From CAWIMX01 sp963792785 (GTDB lineage Bacteria; Acidobacteriota; Vicinamibacteria; Vicinamibacterales; CAVVIG01), in assembly GCA_963792785.1 (NCBI GenBank), contig CAWBXO010000002.1, positions 767,141-831,140 of the forward strand: 64,000 bases of DNA, in the 5' to 3' direction. Below the pieces are notes generated by a model that saw nothing but the letters and a program-made list of their open reading frames with translations, was not told where the DNA came from and searched no databases. Positions 1 through 7,878 of the stretch are shown here, piece after piece; position 1 is the stretch's first letter; each line of letters starts with the position of its first letter. The position numbers and the translations under genes were made by a program.

Positions 1-1
1 G

Positions 2-127
2 GCGCTGGCGTCACCGCGGCGGCGGGAGATCCTGCGGTTGGTCTGGGACGAGGAGCGGCCGGCGGGCGCGATTCGGGCGGCGATGCCGGACGTGACCTTC
101 GGCGCGGTGATGCGCTGTGGCGACTAG
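2..127 (+). pseudogene. ArsR-family HTH regulator fragment, cut by the window edge and truncated
   Basis: The 41 readable residues include SPRRREILRLVWDEERPAG followed by DVTFGAV, which matches the first helices of an ArsR-type winged helix. In the family this is followed by a recognition helix of the type SQHLRVLREAGLV and about 40 more residues. Here a stop follows almost at once, so the recognition helix and wing are missing. An SRPBCC gene begins 62 bases later, the usual partner order for ArsR-SRPBCC operons. Either a deletion or an assembly collapse removed the middle. The identification rests on a short segment. Confidence 0.45.
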
Positions 128-189
128 GCGGAGCTCGATCAGAGCCGGCGCGGTCCGGCGCCCCGTTCGGTCCGACGAAGGAGACGCGC

Positions 190-621
190 ATGACCACCGC
201 GACACCGCTGCCGCATCAGCTCGAACGCACGCTGACCATTCGCGCGGACCCTCACGTCGTGTTCTCGTTCTTCACGGATCCCGGCCGCTGGTCATCGTGG
301 TGGGGCGCCGGCTCCACCATCGACCCGCGGCCAGGCGGCCGCGTCCTGATTCGCTATCCGAACGGCGTCGAAGTGCACGGGGACGTGCTCGAGATCGTGC
401 CGCCGGGATCGCCTCCACGCCGGAGCGGAGGACGTGGTCGACCGCTGGCGGCGCCGCCAGTGCCAGGGGCTCGTGCTCGCCGAGTGGATCGCGACGGGAT
501 CCGACGGCCAGGAGCGCGCGCGCGGCACCAACGTCTTCCAACTGGACGCCGGAGGACGCATCGCCGCCGTCACCGGTTTCTGGTCCCAGCACCCCAGCAC
601 CTACACCCCAGCACCTTTTAG
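190..621 (+). pseudogene. SRPBCC (AHSA1-like) protein joined to a SnoaL-like tail, broken frame
   Basis: The first 70 or so residues, with VVFSFFTDPGRWSSWWG and GGRVLIRYPNGVEVHGDVLE, are the N-terminal half of an SRPBCC/AHSA1 lipid-binding-fold protein. After about position 405 this frame loses the family pattern. A second frame from about 420 reads AEDVVDRW and then ARGTNVFQLDAGGRIAAVTG, which looks like the C-terminal strands of a SnoaL-like (NTF2-fold) protein. The SRPBCC C-terminal half and the SnoaL N-terminal half are both absent. This looks like two genes fused by loss of the sequence between them, real or by assembly. The regulator fragment lies just upstream. Confidence 0.45.
583..617 (+). 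repeat. Short tandem repeat, unit about CCCCAGCACCT
   Basis: Three imperfect copies of a CCCAGCAC(CT) word lie directly downstream of the stop codon (618-620, minus strand) of the muramidase gene. This is one of several locus-specific arrays at gene ends in this window. Confidence 0.6.
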
Positions 622-1793
622 CGCATCAGGAACTCCCGCCGTACATCCTCGAACTCGCCGACCGCCGCCTCCCACGATCGGGCGATCTCGGCCGCGGGCA
701 CGCCGCCCTCGATCTGCTCGCGCAGGCGCGACGATCCCGCGAGGATGTCGATCGGCGGCCTGACCGCCTCGTACTCGTAGGGCGGATCGCGCCAGGCGAA
801 GCGATCCGGATCCGCGGCGCGGAACGCCTCGAGCAGCGCGACGGCCGTGGCGACCGGGCGGAACACCGCGCGATCGAGCACGTGGATCTGGCACCCGCCG
901 CACGTCTCCTTCGCGTGCTTGTGGAACGTCGGCTCGAACACGGCGGGCCGGAACCGCACCCCGGGCAGCCCGAGCTCGTTGAGCGCGCCCGCGAACGGCT
1001 CGGCCACGACCCAGGGCGCCCCGACCAGCTCGAACGGCTTCGTCGTGCCGCGGCCCTCCGACACGTTCGTGCCTTCGAAGAGCACCGTGCCCGGATAGAC
1101 GACGGCCGAATCGAGCGTCGGGATGTTCGGCGACGGCAGCACCCACGGGATGCCCGTCTCGTCGAAATACATCTCCCGCCGCCAGCCTTCCATCGGCACG
1201 ACTTCGAGCGACGCGCCGATCCCGAAGCGCTCGTTGAACAGCCGCGCCAGCTCGCCGATCGTCATCCCGTGTCGCATCGCGATCGGAAACTGCCCGACGA
1301 ACGACTCGAACCCGGCCTCGAGCATCGGCCCCTCGACGGCGGCGCCGCCGATCGGGTTCGGCCGATCGCACACGATCACCGGCACGCCGTGCCGCGCGGC
1401 GGCGCGGAGGCAGTTCGCCATGGTGTAGATGTACGTGTAGATGCGCGTCCCGACGTCCTGCAGGTCGATGACGAGGACGTCCACGCCGGCGAGCATCTCG
1501 CGCGTCGGTTCGCGCGTCTCGCTGTAGAGCGAGTACACCGGCACGCGGCGGATCGCGTCGCGGCCGTGGCCGCTCTCGATCATGTTCTCCTGGACGTCCG
1601 ATCGGAACCCGTGCTGCGGCCCGAAGATCGCCGCGAGCGTCGAGCCCTGGCGCGCCAGCAGCCGGTCCGCAACGTGCCGCAGCTGCGCGTCGACCGACGC
1701 CGGGTTGCAGACCACGCCCACGCGCTTGCCGTCGAGCCGGGATCGATACGCGGGGAAGTCGAGGAGGAGCTCGGAGCCGAGATGCAGCCGCAT
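618..1793 (-). CDS. NamZ/DUF1343 family exo-beta-N-acetylmuramidase-like protein
   Basis: A 391-residue protein of the DUF1343 family. Members studied in Bacillus (NamZ) remove N-acetylmuramic acid from the non-reducing ends of peptidoglycan fragments. Family signatures seen are VGVVCNPASVD near the N-terminus, FGPQHGFRSDVQENM, LVIDLQDVGTRIYTYIYTM, VCDRPNPIGG and the PSPNIPTLDSAVVYPGTVLFEGTNVSEGRGT region, listed here in pieces. Length fits the family. No export signal is evident, so the site of action may be cytoplasmic recycling or the signal may have been missed. A repeat array follows the stop. The gene stands alone on this strand. Confidence 0.88.
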   Translation of the reverse strand: MRLHLGSELLLDFPAYRSRLDGKRVGVVCNPASVDAQLRHVADRLLARQGSTLAAIFGPQHGFRSDVQENMIESGHGRDAIRRVPVYSLYSETREPTREMLAGVDVLVIDLQDVGTRIYTYIYTMANCLRAAARHGVPVIVCDRPNPIGGAAVEGPMLEAGFESFVGQFPIAMRHGMTIGELARLFNERFGIGASLEVVPMEGWRREMYFDETGIPWVLPSPNIPTLDSAVVYPGTVLFEGTNVSEGRGTTKPFELVGAPWVVAEPFAGALNELGLPGVRFRPAVFEPTFHKHAKETCGGCQIHVLDRAVFRPVATAVALLEAFRAADPDRFAWRDPPYEYEAVRPPIDILAGSSRLREQIEGGVPAAEIARSWEAAVGEFEDVRREFLMR

Positions 1794-1877
1794 GGCCCCA
1801 GATTATGAGCCGGAACGCCGGACGGCCGCGGATCCCTGCCGTGCCGCCCTGCCGCGAGCGCGAAAAAGGCCTCGAAC

Positions 1878-1907
1878 TTGCTTGTACGCCCCGGGGGTTG
1901 ATAGACT
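1878..1907 (+). promoter_or_regulatory. Possible sigma-70 promoter for the RRM gene
   Basis: TTGCTT (1878-1883) and TAGACT (1902-1907) are separated by 18 bases. Both match the consensus only partly. Use of this promoter would give the RRM gene a leader of about 118 bases, a length typical of post-transcriptionally controlled cold-shock-type mRNAs. Confidence 0.3.
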
Positions 1908-1983
1908 ACGCGCCCTTGGTAGTCCGTCCGCTTGCCGTGCCCGCGCCGAGTGCCGATCGAGCCTCCTTGCTGACTCGCTCCTC

Positions 1984-2026
1984 CCTCCTCGTGATCGCGT
2001 AGCCGACAGACACCCGAAGGAGGAGG
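1984..2026 (+). promoter_or_regulatory. Possible hairpin hiding the RRM gene ribosome-binding site
   Basis: CCTCCTC (1984-1990) is the exact complement of GAGGAGG (2020-2026), which is the Shine-Dalgarno sequence of the gene starting at 2033. The 29-base loop leaves room for alternative folds. If formed, the stem would close the ribosome-binding site. The pairing is seen; the regulation is inferred. Confidence 0.3.
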
Positions 2027-2032
2027 CAGCGT

Positions 2033-2344
2033 ATGGGGCGAAGGCTTTACGTCGGGAACCTCCCGTACACCACCGGCGAGACCGAGCTGCAGGAGCTCTT
2101 CGGCCGCGCGGGCACCGTCGAGTCGGTTCGCGTGATGCGTGACGCCGCCACCGGCCGCGCCCGTGGCTTTGCCTTCGTGGAGATGTCGACCGACGAGGAG
2201 GCCGAGAAAGCCGCGGCGGAATTCAATCAGTTTGAAATGGGCGGCCGCGCCCTGACGGTCAACGAAGCGCGCCCGAAACCGGAAGGTGGTTTCGGGGGTG
2301 GTGGTGGCGACCGCGGCGGCGGACGCCGGGAGCCCCGCTGGTAG
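2033..2344 (+). CDS. RRM-domain RNA-binding protein, glycine-rich tail
   Basis: A 103-residue single RNA-recognition-motif protein. RNP2 (LYVGNL, residues 5-10) and RNP1 (RGFAFVEM, residues 44-51) are both intact, so RNA binding is expected. The C-terminus is a short Gly/Arg tail (GGFGGGGGDRGGGRR), as in the cyanobacterial Rbp and plant glycine-rich RNA-binding proteins that respond to cold. A strong ribosome-binding site (AAGGAGGAGG) lies 6 bases before the ATG. The leader may be structured. The small gene downstream at 2369 could be co-transcribed. Confidence 0.92.
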   Translation: MGRRLYVGNLPYTTGETELQELFGRAGTVESVRVMRDAATGRARGFAFVEMSTDEEAEKAAAEFNQFEMGGRALTVNEARPKPEGGFGGGGGDRGGGRREPRW

Positions 2345-2368
2345 CGGTGCTGGAGGGTGGGAGCGACG

Positions 2369-2584
2369 ATGAAAGCCTGGGCTAAGGGCGACCGCGTGTC
2401 GCAGACGACCTACGGGGCGGGTACGCTGGTCGAAGTGAACGAGCACCACACCGTCATTGATTTCGACGAGCACGGCCGGCGCGTCTTCTCGACGCGGCTC
2501 GTCGTCCTCCAGTCGACGAACGAACCCGCGCCCGCCAAGTCTCCGAGAAAGCGCGCCGTCCGCAAGAAGAAGGCCGACGCCTGA
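2369..2584 (+). CDS. Small basic protein with an SH3-like (UvrD C-terminal type) fold
   Basis: A protein of about 71 residues. GDRVSQTTYGAGTLVEV followed by VIDFDEHGRRVF resembles the SH3/Tudor-like C-terminal domain of PcrA/UvrD helicases, which contacts RNA polymerase or other partners. A lysine- and arginine-rich tail follows (RKRAVRKKKADA). ATG 2369 is preferred over an in-frame GTG at 2357 because GGGAG lies about 6 bases upstream of it. It follows the RRM gene by 24 bases in the same direction and may share its transcript. Function is unknown; the fold is a suggestion from sequence pattern only. Confidence 0.65.
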   Translation: MKAWAKGDRVSQTTYGAGTLVEVNEHHTVIDFDEHGRRVFSTRLVVLQSTNEPAPAKSPRKRAVRKKKADA

Positions 2585-2592
2585 CGCACGCG

Positions 2593-3012
2593 TCAGGCGT
2601 GCTGCCACGCAATCGCGAACTGCCCTAAATCCTCGGCCAGCGTACGGATCAGCGCGTCGAGCGGCTCCGCGCTCGCCGGCTCCGAATCCGTGTCCTCCCA
2701 GCCGTTGAACGACAGGTCGTCGCGCTCCCGGTTCTGGCGGATGTGCACGCCCAGGCTCGGGAACAGATCGGCCAACCCGTCGATCGCCACAATCGGATCC
2801 TCGCTCGCCTGGGGCGCCGGCCGCGCGGCCTCCGGCTCGGGTGCCGGCACCAGGTGGAGCCGCATCCCGGGATGAACGCGCGCCTCTGAGCGGCGCACGT
2901 GGTCGGTCGCCCAGCGCAGCACGCGCACGCGTGATTGGTTGTCGGGCAGCTGCGCGAGCGCGTTGCCCACGGCCTGCATTGCCGCTAATTCAGTCGATAC
3001 GTCGGTTCCCAT
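2593..3012 (-). CDS. Conserved hypothetical protein, 139 residues
   Basis: I do not recognise this protein. It has a helical N-terminal part (residues 1-45), a Pro/Ala/Glu-rich linker (PAPEPEAARPAPQASEDP) and an acidic helical C-terminal part. GAAGGG sits 9 bases before the ATG. It lies 12 bases after a zinc-ribbon gene on the same strand, so the two probably form an operon. Codon usage matches its neighbours. No catalytic motif or membrane segment is visible. It meets the gene at 2369 tail to tail with 8 bases between. Confidence 0.6.
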   Translation of the reverse strand: MGTDVSTELAAMQAVGNALAQLPDNQSRVRVLRWATDHVRRSEARVHPGMRLHLVPAPEPEAARPAPQASEDPIVAIDGLADLFPSLGVHIRQNRERDDLSFNGWEDTDSEPASAEPLDALIRTLAEDLGQFAIAWQHA

Positions 3013-3024
3013 GACTCGGTCCCT

Positions 3025-3243
3025 TCAAGCATCTTTGCGTTCGGTCAGGGCGCGGGCTCCGACCGGTAGTCCCTCCGTGTCACCGACGGAAATCACCGAA
3101 CGTTCCCCGCACGTGTTGCACCGGAGGTGAATCTCGTGGCCATCATCCGAGACACCCACGACTTGCGTGCGGTGGCTCCCGCACTTGGGGCACACCGGCG
3201 GAAGAGTTTGGGCAGCTGACAAAGGAGGATTGTAATGAACCAT
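3025..3243 (-). CDS. Small zinc-ribbon protein
   Basis: A protein of about 72 residues with two CxxC pairs, CPKCGSH and RCNTCGE, 20-odd residues apart, which is a typical zinc ribbon. The start chosen is ATG 3243; an upstream in-frame ATG at 3276 would add 11 hydrophobic residues that do not fit the fold. Its role could be nucleic-acid or protein binding. It heads a two-gene unit with the 139-residue protein. The DNA upstream (3244-3400) is less GC-rich than the surroundings and probably holds the promoter. Confidence 0.65.
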   Translation of the reverse strand: MVHYNPPLSAAQTLPPVCPKCGSHRTQVVGVSDDGHEIHLRCNTCGERSVISVGDTEGLPVGARALTERKDA

Positions 3244-3472
3244 TATGTCCCATAGAGTCATCAAGAAGAACGCCAACTACCATAGAATTAACGATCATCA
3301 ATGTTTTCAATTAGTTACATGGATCTGGCAATTGGCCAAGGCTCCAGACGCCTGTTCCAGGACGAGACACATGCTTTCAGTAGTGACGATCCAAATTGAT
3401 CCGGTTCGGCGAGCCGTGAGAAGCTGACGCGGCCGGGAGCGCGCCCGCCACCGGCTCACCGGGAGGATGACC

Positions 3473-5800
3473 ATGGCTGCCGTGCGCGCACAGATTTCGG
3501 GTCCGCTCGTGATTCTGCTGGCCTCGCTCGCCGCCGCGTGCGGCGCGCCCCCATCGTCAGCGCCGGCCACGCTCGACGATCTGGCGCGGCAATCGCTCGC
3601 CACGATCGACGGCGAGCTCACGGTGAGCGGGCTGAAGCAGCCCGTCGAGGTCATCCGAGACGAGGCGGGCATCCCGCACATCTACGCGCAGGACGACGAC
3701 GACCTCTTCTTCGCGCAGGGCTATGTGATGGCCCAGGATCGCCTCTGGCAGATGGAGATGTGGCGGCGCTGGCACGAGGGCCGGCTCGCCGAGATCTTCG
3801 GGCCCAAGGCGTTTCCCTACGACGCGCGCACGCGCCTCCTGATGTTCCGCGGGCCGTGGGACGCCGCGGAGTGGACCAGCTACCATCCCGACGCCGAGCG
3901 CCTCTTCACCGACTACGCGAACGGCATCAACGCGTTCATCGCGAGCCACGCCGACAACCTGCCGGTCGAGTTCACGCTGACCGGCGTGCGCCCCGATCCG
4001 TGGACGGCGAAGACCGTCGTGCTCCGCTGGGCGCAGCTCGCGCTCTCGAGCGCGCGCGGACACGCGACGAGCGAGATGCAGCTCGCGCTGAACGTCGCGA
4101 AGTACGGCGTCGCGGAAGCCAACCGCCGCAGCACGCCCGATCCCTGGGACGACCTGACAGTGCCCGAGGGTCTCGACGTGAGCATCATCCCGCCGGACAT
4201 CATCCGCGTGATGCGCGAGGGCGACGGCGATCCGTTCGAGCCCGGCGCGCTGCCGCCGCTCGAGGTGCTGCCCGAGTACCAGGGCCTGATGCCCGCGGTG
4301 CAGGTGGCGCACGTCCTGCCGGAGTTCCAGGATGCGGAAGGCAGCAACAACTGGGTCGTCAGCGGCCGCCTCTCGTCGACGGGCGTGCCGATGCTCGCCA
4401 ACGACCCGCATCGCCGGATCGAGATGCCGGCGCTGCGCTACTTCGTCCACCTCGTGGCGCCGGGCTGGGACGTGATCGGCGGCGGCGAGCCCCCGTTCAT
4501 CGGCGTCGAGGAGGGGAACAACGCGACGATGGCGTGGGGGCTCACGTTCGCGGGCACCGACATGGTGGACACGTTCGTGGAGGAGACCAACCCGGCCGAC
4601 TCGACCCAGACGCTCTACAACGGCCAGTGGGAGCCGATGCGCGTGATCACCGAGGCGATCACGGTGAAGGGCGAGGCGCCCCGGACGGTGGAGCTGAAGT
4701 TCACGCGACATGGGCCCGTCTTCTACGAGGACCCCGAGCATCACCGCGCGTATGCCGTGAAGTCGGTGAACCAGGAGCCGGGCACGGCGCCCTACATGGG
4801 CAGCTTCAAGCTGGCGCAGGCGTCGAGCTGCTCGGACTTTTTCGCGCGCGCCCTGTCCTGGAAGGTGCCGACGCACAACCTGATCTGCGGGAGCCGGGAC
4901 GGCAACATCGCGATGATGGTGACCGGCCTCACGCCGGATCGCGACGGCTGGAACGGGCGGCTGCCGGTGCCCGGCACCGGGAAGTACGAGTGGAAGGGAT
5001 TCCGGAGCGATCTCCCGCGCGAGTACAACCCCGCGCGCGGGTACATCGCCACGGCGAACAACAACACCACGCAGCCCGAGGGCTACACGGGACGGCCGGT
5101 GTTCTACCACTCCTCGGAAGGCGTGGACATCTCACGCATCACGCGCATCAACCAATTGCTGTCGACGGGCGGCCCGTTCGCGATCGCGGATTTCGAGCGC
5201 TTCCAGCACGACACCTACTCGCTGCGCGCCGAGAAGGATCACCATTTCTTCCACGGGTGGACGTCGAAGGATCCGGCGGTCGAGAAGGCACGCGCGATGG
5301 TCGACGCGTGGGATCTGAGGCTCACGGCCGACTCAGTGCCTGGAGCCCTGTACGTACGCTGGACGAACACCGAGGGCGCGCGAAGCCTCGCCGAAGCCGC
5401 GCAGGGGCAAGGACACGCGCAGGCGGAGGCGGGGCTGCGGCAGGCGATCGATCGCCTGACGAAGGACTATGGCCCCAACTGGGACGAATGGCGCTACGGG
5501 CGGATCAACGCCAGCGAGCTGCCGCACATGTTCGTGCCGGCGTTCGACCTGCCGACGATCGAGCGGCCGGGCGGCTTCAACGACGTGATGGCGACCGGGG
5601 CGAACTTCCGCCGCATCATCGACCTGGCGAATCCCGACAACTCGGTGGGGTCGAACGCGCCGGGCGAGTCGGCGCAGCCGGCGAGTCCGTACTACGGCAA
5701 CACGCGCGAGAATCTCGCCGAGAACAAGTACTTTCCGCTGGTGCTGACGCGGCCTGCGGTGGACGGGATCGCCGCCCACCGCCTGACGCTGCGGCCGTGA
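3473..5800 (+). CDS. Penicillin acylase family protein (Ntn-hydrolase), lipoprotein
   Basis: A 775-residue member of the penicillin/acyl-homoserine-lactone acylase family. These enzymes are made as one chain, cut themselves before an N-terminal serine and hydrolyse amides. The expected serine is S291 in the motif EGSNNWVVSG, which leaves an alpha chain of about 265 residues after export and a beta chain of about 485. A signal peptide ends in a lipobox (LAAAC, Cys23), so the enzyme should be an envelope lipoprotein. ATG 3473 is chosen over ATG 3467 because GGGAGG lies 6 bases before it. Substrate cannot be told: beta-lactams, quorum-sensing lactones or peptides are all possible. Confidence 0.9.
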   Translation: MAAVRAQISGPLVILLASLAAACGAPPSSAPATLDDLARQSLATIDGELTVSGLKQPVEVIRDEAGIPHIYAQDDDDLFFAQGYVMAQDRLWQMEMWRRWHEGRLAEIFGPKAFPYDARTRLLMFRGPWDAAEWTSYHPDAERLFTDYANGINAFIASHADNLPVEFTLTGVRPDPWTAKTVVLRWAQLALSSARGHATSEMQLALNVAKYGVAEANRRSTPDPWDDLTVPEGLDVSIIPPDIIRVMREGDGDPFEPGALPPLEVLPEYQGLMPAVQVAHVLPEFQDAEGSNNWVVSGRLSSTGVPMLANDPHRRIEMPALRYFVHLVAPGWDVIGGGEPPFIGVEEGNNATMAWGLTFAGTDMVDTFVEETNPADSTQTLYNGQWEPMRVITEAITVKGEAPRTVELKFTRHGPVFYEDPEHHRAYAVKSVNQEPGTAPYMGSFKLAQASSCSDFFARALSWKVPTHNLICGSRDGNIAMMVTGLTPDRDGWNGRLPVPGTGKYEWKGFRSDLPREYNPARGYIATANNNTTQPEGYTGRPVFYHSSEGVDISRITRINQLLSTGGPFAIADFERFQHDTYSLRAEKDHHFFHGWTSKDPAVEKARAMVDAWDLRLTADSVPGALYVRWTNTEGARSLAEAAQGQGHAQAEAGLRQAIDRLTKDYGPNWDEWRYGRINASELPHMFVPAFDLPTIERPGGFNDVMATGANFRRIIDLANPDNSVGSNAPGESAQPASPYYGNTRENLAENKYFPLVLTRPAVDGIAAHRLTLRP

Positions 5801-5806
5801 GACGGC

Positions 5807-5831
5807 GGGCGGGCCCGAAGGCCCGCCCTAC
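5807..5831 (+). repeat. REP-like hairpin, copy A (CGAA loop)
   Basis: A 9-bp perfect stem (5807-5815 with 5820-5828) closes a CGAA loop and is followed by TAC. It fits the consensus GGCGGGYCYGAAGRCCCGCC. It begins 6 bases after the acylase stop codon, between convergent genes. No T-tract follows, so it is a weak candidate as an intrinsic terminator. Confidence 0.7.
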
Positions 5832-5840
5832 AACGCTCTC

Positions 5841-6665
5841 CTATTTTCCGGGCGGCAGCCCGGGGCGCTCGACCAGCTCGATGCGCGCGCCGTCGGGGCC
5901 GGCCACGTAGAAGAAGTTGATCGTCGGTCCGTTCGGCAGGTTGAGCGGGCGCGGCTGGCTCGTCAGCTCCACGTTCTTGCTCTCGAGCATCGCCTTGGTC
6001 TGGTCGATCGGCCCGGTCGAGCGCCAGCCGATGTGATCGACCACGCGGCCCTGGCTCGGCACCGAGTCCCCTTTCGCGACGATGATGTACACGCGGCTGT
6101 ACGCGGGCACGGCCGCCGTGCGGACCGCGTCCACCTGGCCCTTGATCTTGGTGCGCTCGCCGCCGAACTTGTCGAGAATCCACGCATAGACGGCGTCCGG
6201 ATCCGGCGCGCGCAGCTGGATATTGTGGAGGCCCAGCTGGTCGGGATCCTGGACGATCTGGATCCGCGTGCCCCACGGATCTTCGATGAGGGCGGTCTTG
6301 TAGAGGCCGGGGACGTCCTTCACCGGCTCGATCACCTTGGCGTTCACCGCCGCGAGCTCGCGCATCTTGGCCTCGATGTCGGGCACCGAAAAGCCAAGGT
6401 GCTCGATGACGCTGCCTTCGCTGCCGCCCTGCGAACGCGGCGAGAGGAACATCAGCCGCGTCGAGCCGTACATGATCCGGTTCGGCGCTTCGTCGATGCG
6501 CGTGCCGCCAAAGTGGGTCTCGTACCACTGGCTGCCTTCAGCGGCGGGCTCGTTCAGGTGAATGTGGCCGAATGGAAGAGTTGCCTTCGCCTGCGCGCCG
6601 GCCAGACCGGCGGCGCCGAGCACGAGGGCGGCTGCGGAGCAGAGGGATCGCACGAACAGACGCAT
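5841..6665 (-). CDS. Secreted VOC/glyoxalase-fold protein
   Basis: A 274-residue protein with an N-terminal signal peptide (MRLFVRSLCSAAALVLGAAG, cleavage near AGAQA). Two vicinal-oxygen-chelate modules follow: the first contains HIHL, HLGFSVPDIEAKM and IEDPWGTRIQIVQ; the second contains HNIQLRAPDP, DHIGW and PDGARIELVERPG. The metal-binding His and Glu positions look present, but the substrate is unknown. GAGGAGG lies 9 bases before the ATG. Periplasmic VOC proteins of this kind are common in Acidobacteriota with no assigned role. It converges on the acylase gene with a REP hairpin between. Confidence 0.85.
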   Translation of the reverse strand: MRLFVRSLCSAAALVLGAAGLAGAQAKATLPFGHIHLNEPAAEGSQWYETHFGGTRIDEAPNRIMYGSTRLMFLSPRSQGGSEGSVIEHLGFSVPDIEAKMRELAAVNAKVIEPVKDVPGLYKTALIEDPWGTRIQIVQDPDQLGLHNIQLRAPDPDAVYAWILDKFGGERTKIKGQVDAVRTAAVPAYSRVYIIVAKGDSVPSQGRVVDHIGWRSTGPIDQTKAMLESKNVELTSQPRPLNLPNGPTINFFYVAGPDGARIELVERPGLPPGK

Positions 6666-6788
6666 GGAACAGGCCTCCTCGGGAAGATCGCGTGAAACCG
6701 TACCCGATACCGTAGCAAATTCGGGCCGCCGTGGGGGAATTTCGCCGCAAGGTCCGGCTTGACGCGTGTGCGGCGCGCGCCTACCCTC

Positions 6789-7058
6789 ATGCCTCTTGAT
6801 ATGGAACCGACGATCGAACTGATTCACGCCCAAGCGACGGGCGACACGCTCGTGCTCTACACCGATGGCGTGACCGAGGCGGCCAACCCGGCGGGTGAGG
6901 AGTTCGGGATCGCGCGGCTGCAGGAGGCGGCGGCGCGCCGCCGGTGCGAGCCGCCGGCGGCGCTCGTGGACGCGTGCTTGATGGACGTCGACGTCCACCG
7001 AGGCACGGCGCCCGTGCAGGACGACATCACCCTGATGGCCGTTCGCAGGCATGGCTGA
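6789..7058 (+). pseudogene. C-terminal fragment of a SpoIIE/PP2C-type phosphatase
   Basis: About 89 residues match only the last third of a SpoIIE-type PPM phosphatase: GDTLVLYTDGVTEAANPAGEEFG and the closing QDDITLMAVRR. The conserved aspartates in YTDG and QDD are present, but the N-terminal half of the domain with the first metal ligands is missing, as is any sensor domain. ATG 6789 is the best start, though no clear ribosome-binding site is seen. Most likely a decaying remnant of a larger PP2C-domain gene. Confidence 0.6.
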
Positions 7059-7078
7059 AGATGGCTATTGATTACAGG

Positions 7079-7095
7079 TCTTACATTGTGTAAGA
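7079..7095 (+). promoter_or_regulatory. Perfect palindromic operator before the PadR gene
   Basis: TCTTACATTGTGTAAGA is a perfect 7-bp inverted repeat with a 3-base spacer, ending 7 bases before the regulator's ATG (7103). Position and symmetry fit autoregulation by the PadR protein. The site would overlap the promoter or the ribosome-binding region. Confidence 0.65.
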
Positions 7096-7102
7096 TTCCC
7101 TC

Positions 7103-7408
7103 ATGAGTCCGACCGAGCCCACCACGCTCCCCGGCAAGGAGCGGCTGATTCTGGAGCTGCTGTCCGGCGGGCCGAAATACGGTCTCCAGCTCGTCGAGGC
7201 GTCGGACGGCGCGCTGAAGCGCGGCACGGTGTACGTGACGCTCGGCCGCATGGAAGCCAAGGGGCTCGTCGAGTCGGAGCAGGACGCCATGGCGCCCGGC
7301 GCGATCGGGCTGCCGAGGCGCGTCTATCGTCCCACCGCCCTCGGCGAGCGCATGCTGCGCGCCTGGACGGTGTTCGCGCGGGAACTGGCGTGGGAGGTGC
7401 AGCCATGA
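7103..7408 (+). CDS. PadR-family transcriptional regulator
   Basis: A 101-residue PadR winged helix: KERLILELLSGGPKYGLQLVE, then GTVYVTLGRMEAKGLVESE (recognition helix and wing) and RVYRPTALGERML. It is short, without the long C-terminal dimer helix of PadR-s2 members. A perfect palindrome lies just upstream, so autorepression is likely. Its stop overlaps the start of the next gene by 4 bases (ATGA), meaning the two products are probably made together. PadR genes coupled to small membrane proteins are common in Acidobacteriota, where many control ABC-type permeases. Confidence 0.9.
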   Translation: MSPTEPTTLPGKERLILELLSGGPKYGLQLVEASDGALKRGTVYVTLGRMEAKGLVESEQDAMAPGAIGLPRRVYRPTALGERMLRAWTVFARELAWEVQP

Positions 7409-7785
7409 GGCCAACCGGCACGATGCTCCTCAGGATCGCGCGCGTCCTGTTCAACGATCACGTGCTCCAGACGGCGGTGCTGCCGACGATCGCCGACTTG
7501 CAGCGCGAGGTCGAGGAGGCCGGCGCGGATCGAGCGACGCGGCTGCGGGCGCTGTGGCGCGGCTACGTGGCGTTCTGGACGCTGGCGCTCGTGGCGCCCC
7601 TGGCGGCCATGATGCTCGCGGCGCCGCCGGCGCCGGAGGCCGGCCGCGGCGCGTTCGATGGGTGGTACGCCCGGCATCCCTCGTTCGTGCCCGAGCGCGG
7701 CGAGGCGCCCACGGGCCGCGGGCCGCAGATCAACTTCTCCTCGACGGGCGTCGCCGGCAACGTCGGCGGCCTCATCAGAATCTGA
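7405..7785 (+). CDS. Small membrane protein coupled to PadR
   Basis: 126 residues from ATG 7405, overlapping the padR stop by 4 bases. A helical cytoplasmic part (residues 1-50, charged: TIADLQREVEEAGADRATRLRA, read in pieces) leads into one clear membrane segment (AFWTLALVAPLAAMMLA). The C-terminus is Gly/Pro-rich and probably periplasmic. No known domain is recognised. Translation coupling suggests that it is the target or effector of the PadR protein, possibly a sensor of envelope stress; that is inference. Confidence 0.65.
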   Translation: MRPTGTMLLRIARVLFNDHVLQTAVLPTIADLQREVEEAGADRATRLRALWRGYVAFWTLALVAPLAAMMLAAPPAPEAGRGAFDGWYARHPSFVPERGEAPTGRGPQINFSSTGVAGNVGGLIRI

Positions 7786-7878
7786 TCGAGCTGCGCTGAG
7801 CCCGTCGCGCCGCCCCGGCGTGCCCCGGTCCTGATATCCTCAATGGAGGCGAACACCAACTCAGGATCGGAGAGAGCC

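Noticed and set aside
117..1808. A 563-codon open frame on the plus strand
   Set aside because: It lies opposite the NamZ-like gene, whose conserved motifs are clear; the plus-strand product is low-complexity and Arg-rich.
3220..3256. A plus-strand AAGGAGG followed by ATG and a four-codon frame
   Set aside because: The frame ends at once and lies within the start region of the minus-strand zinc-ribbon gene; likely chance.
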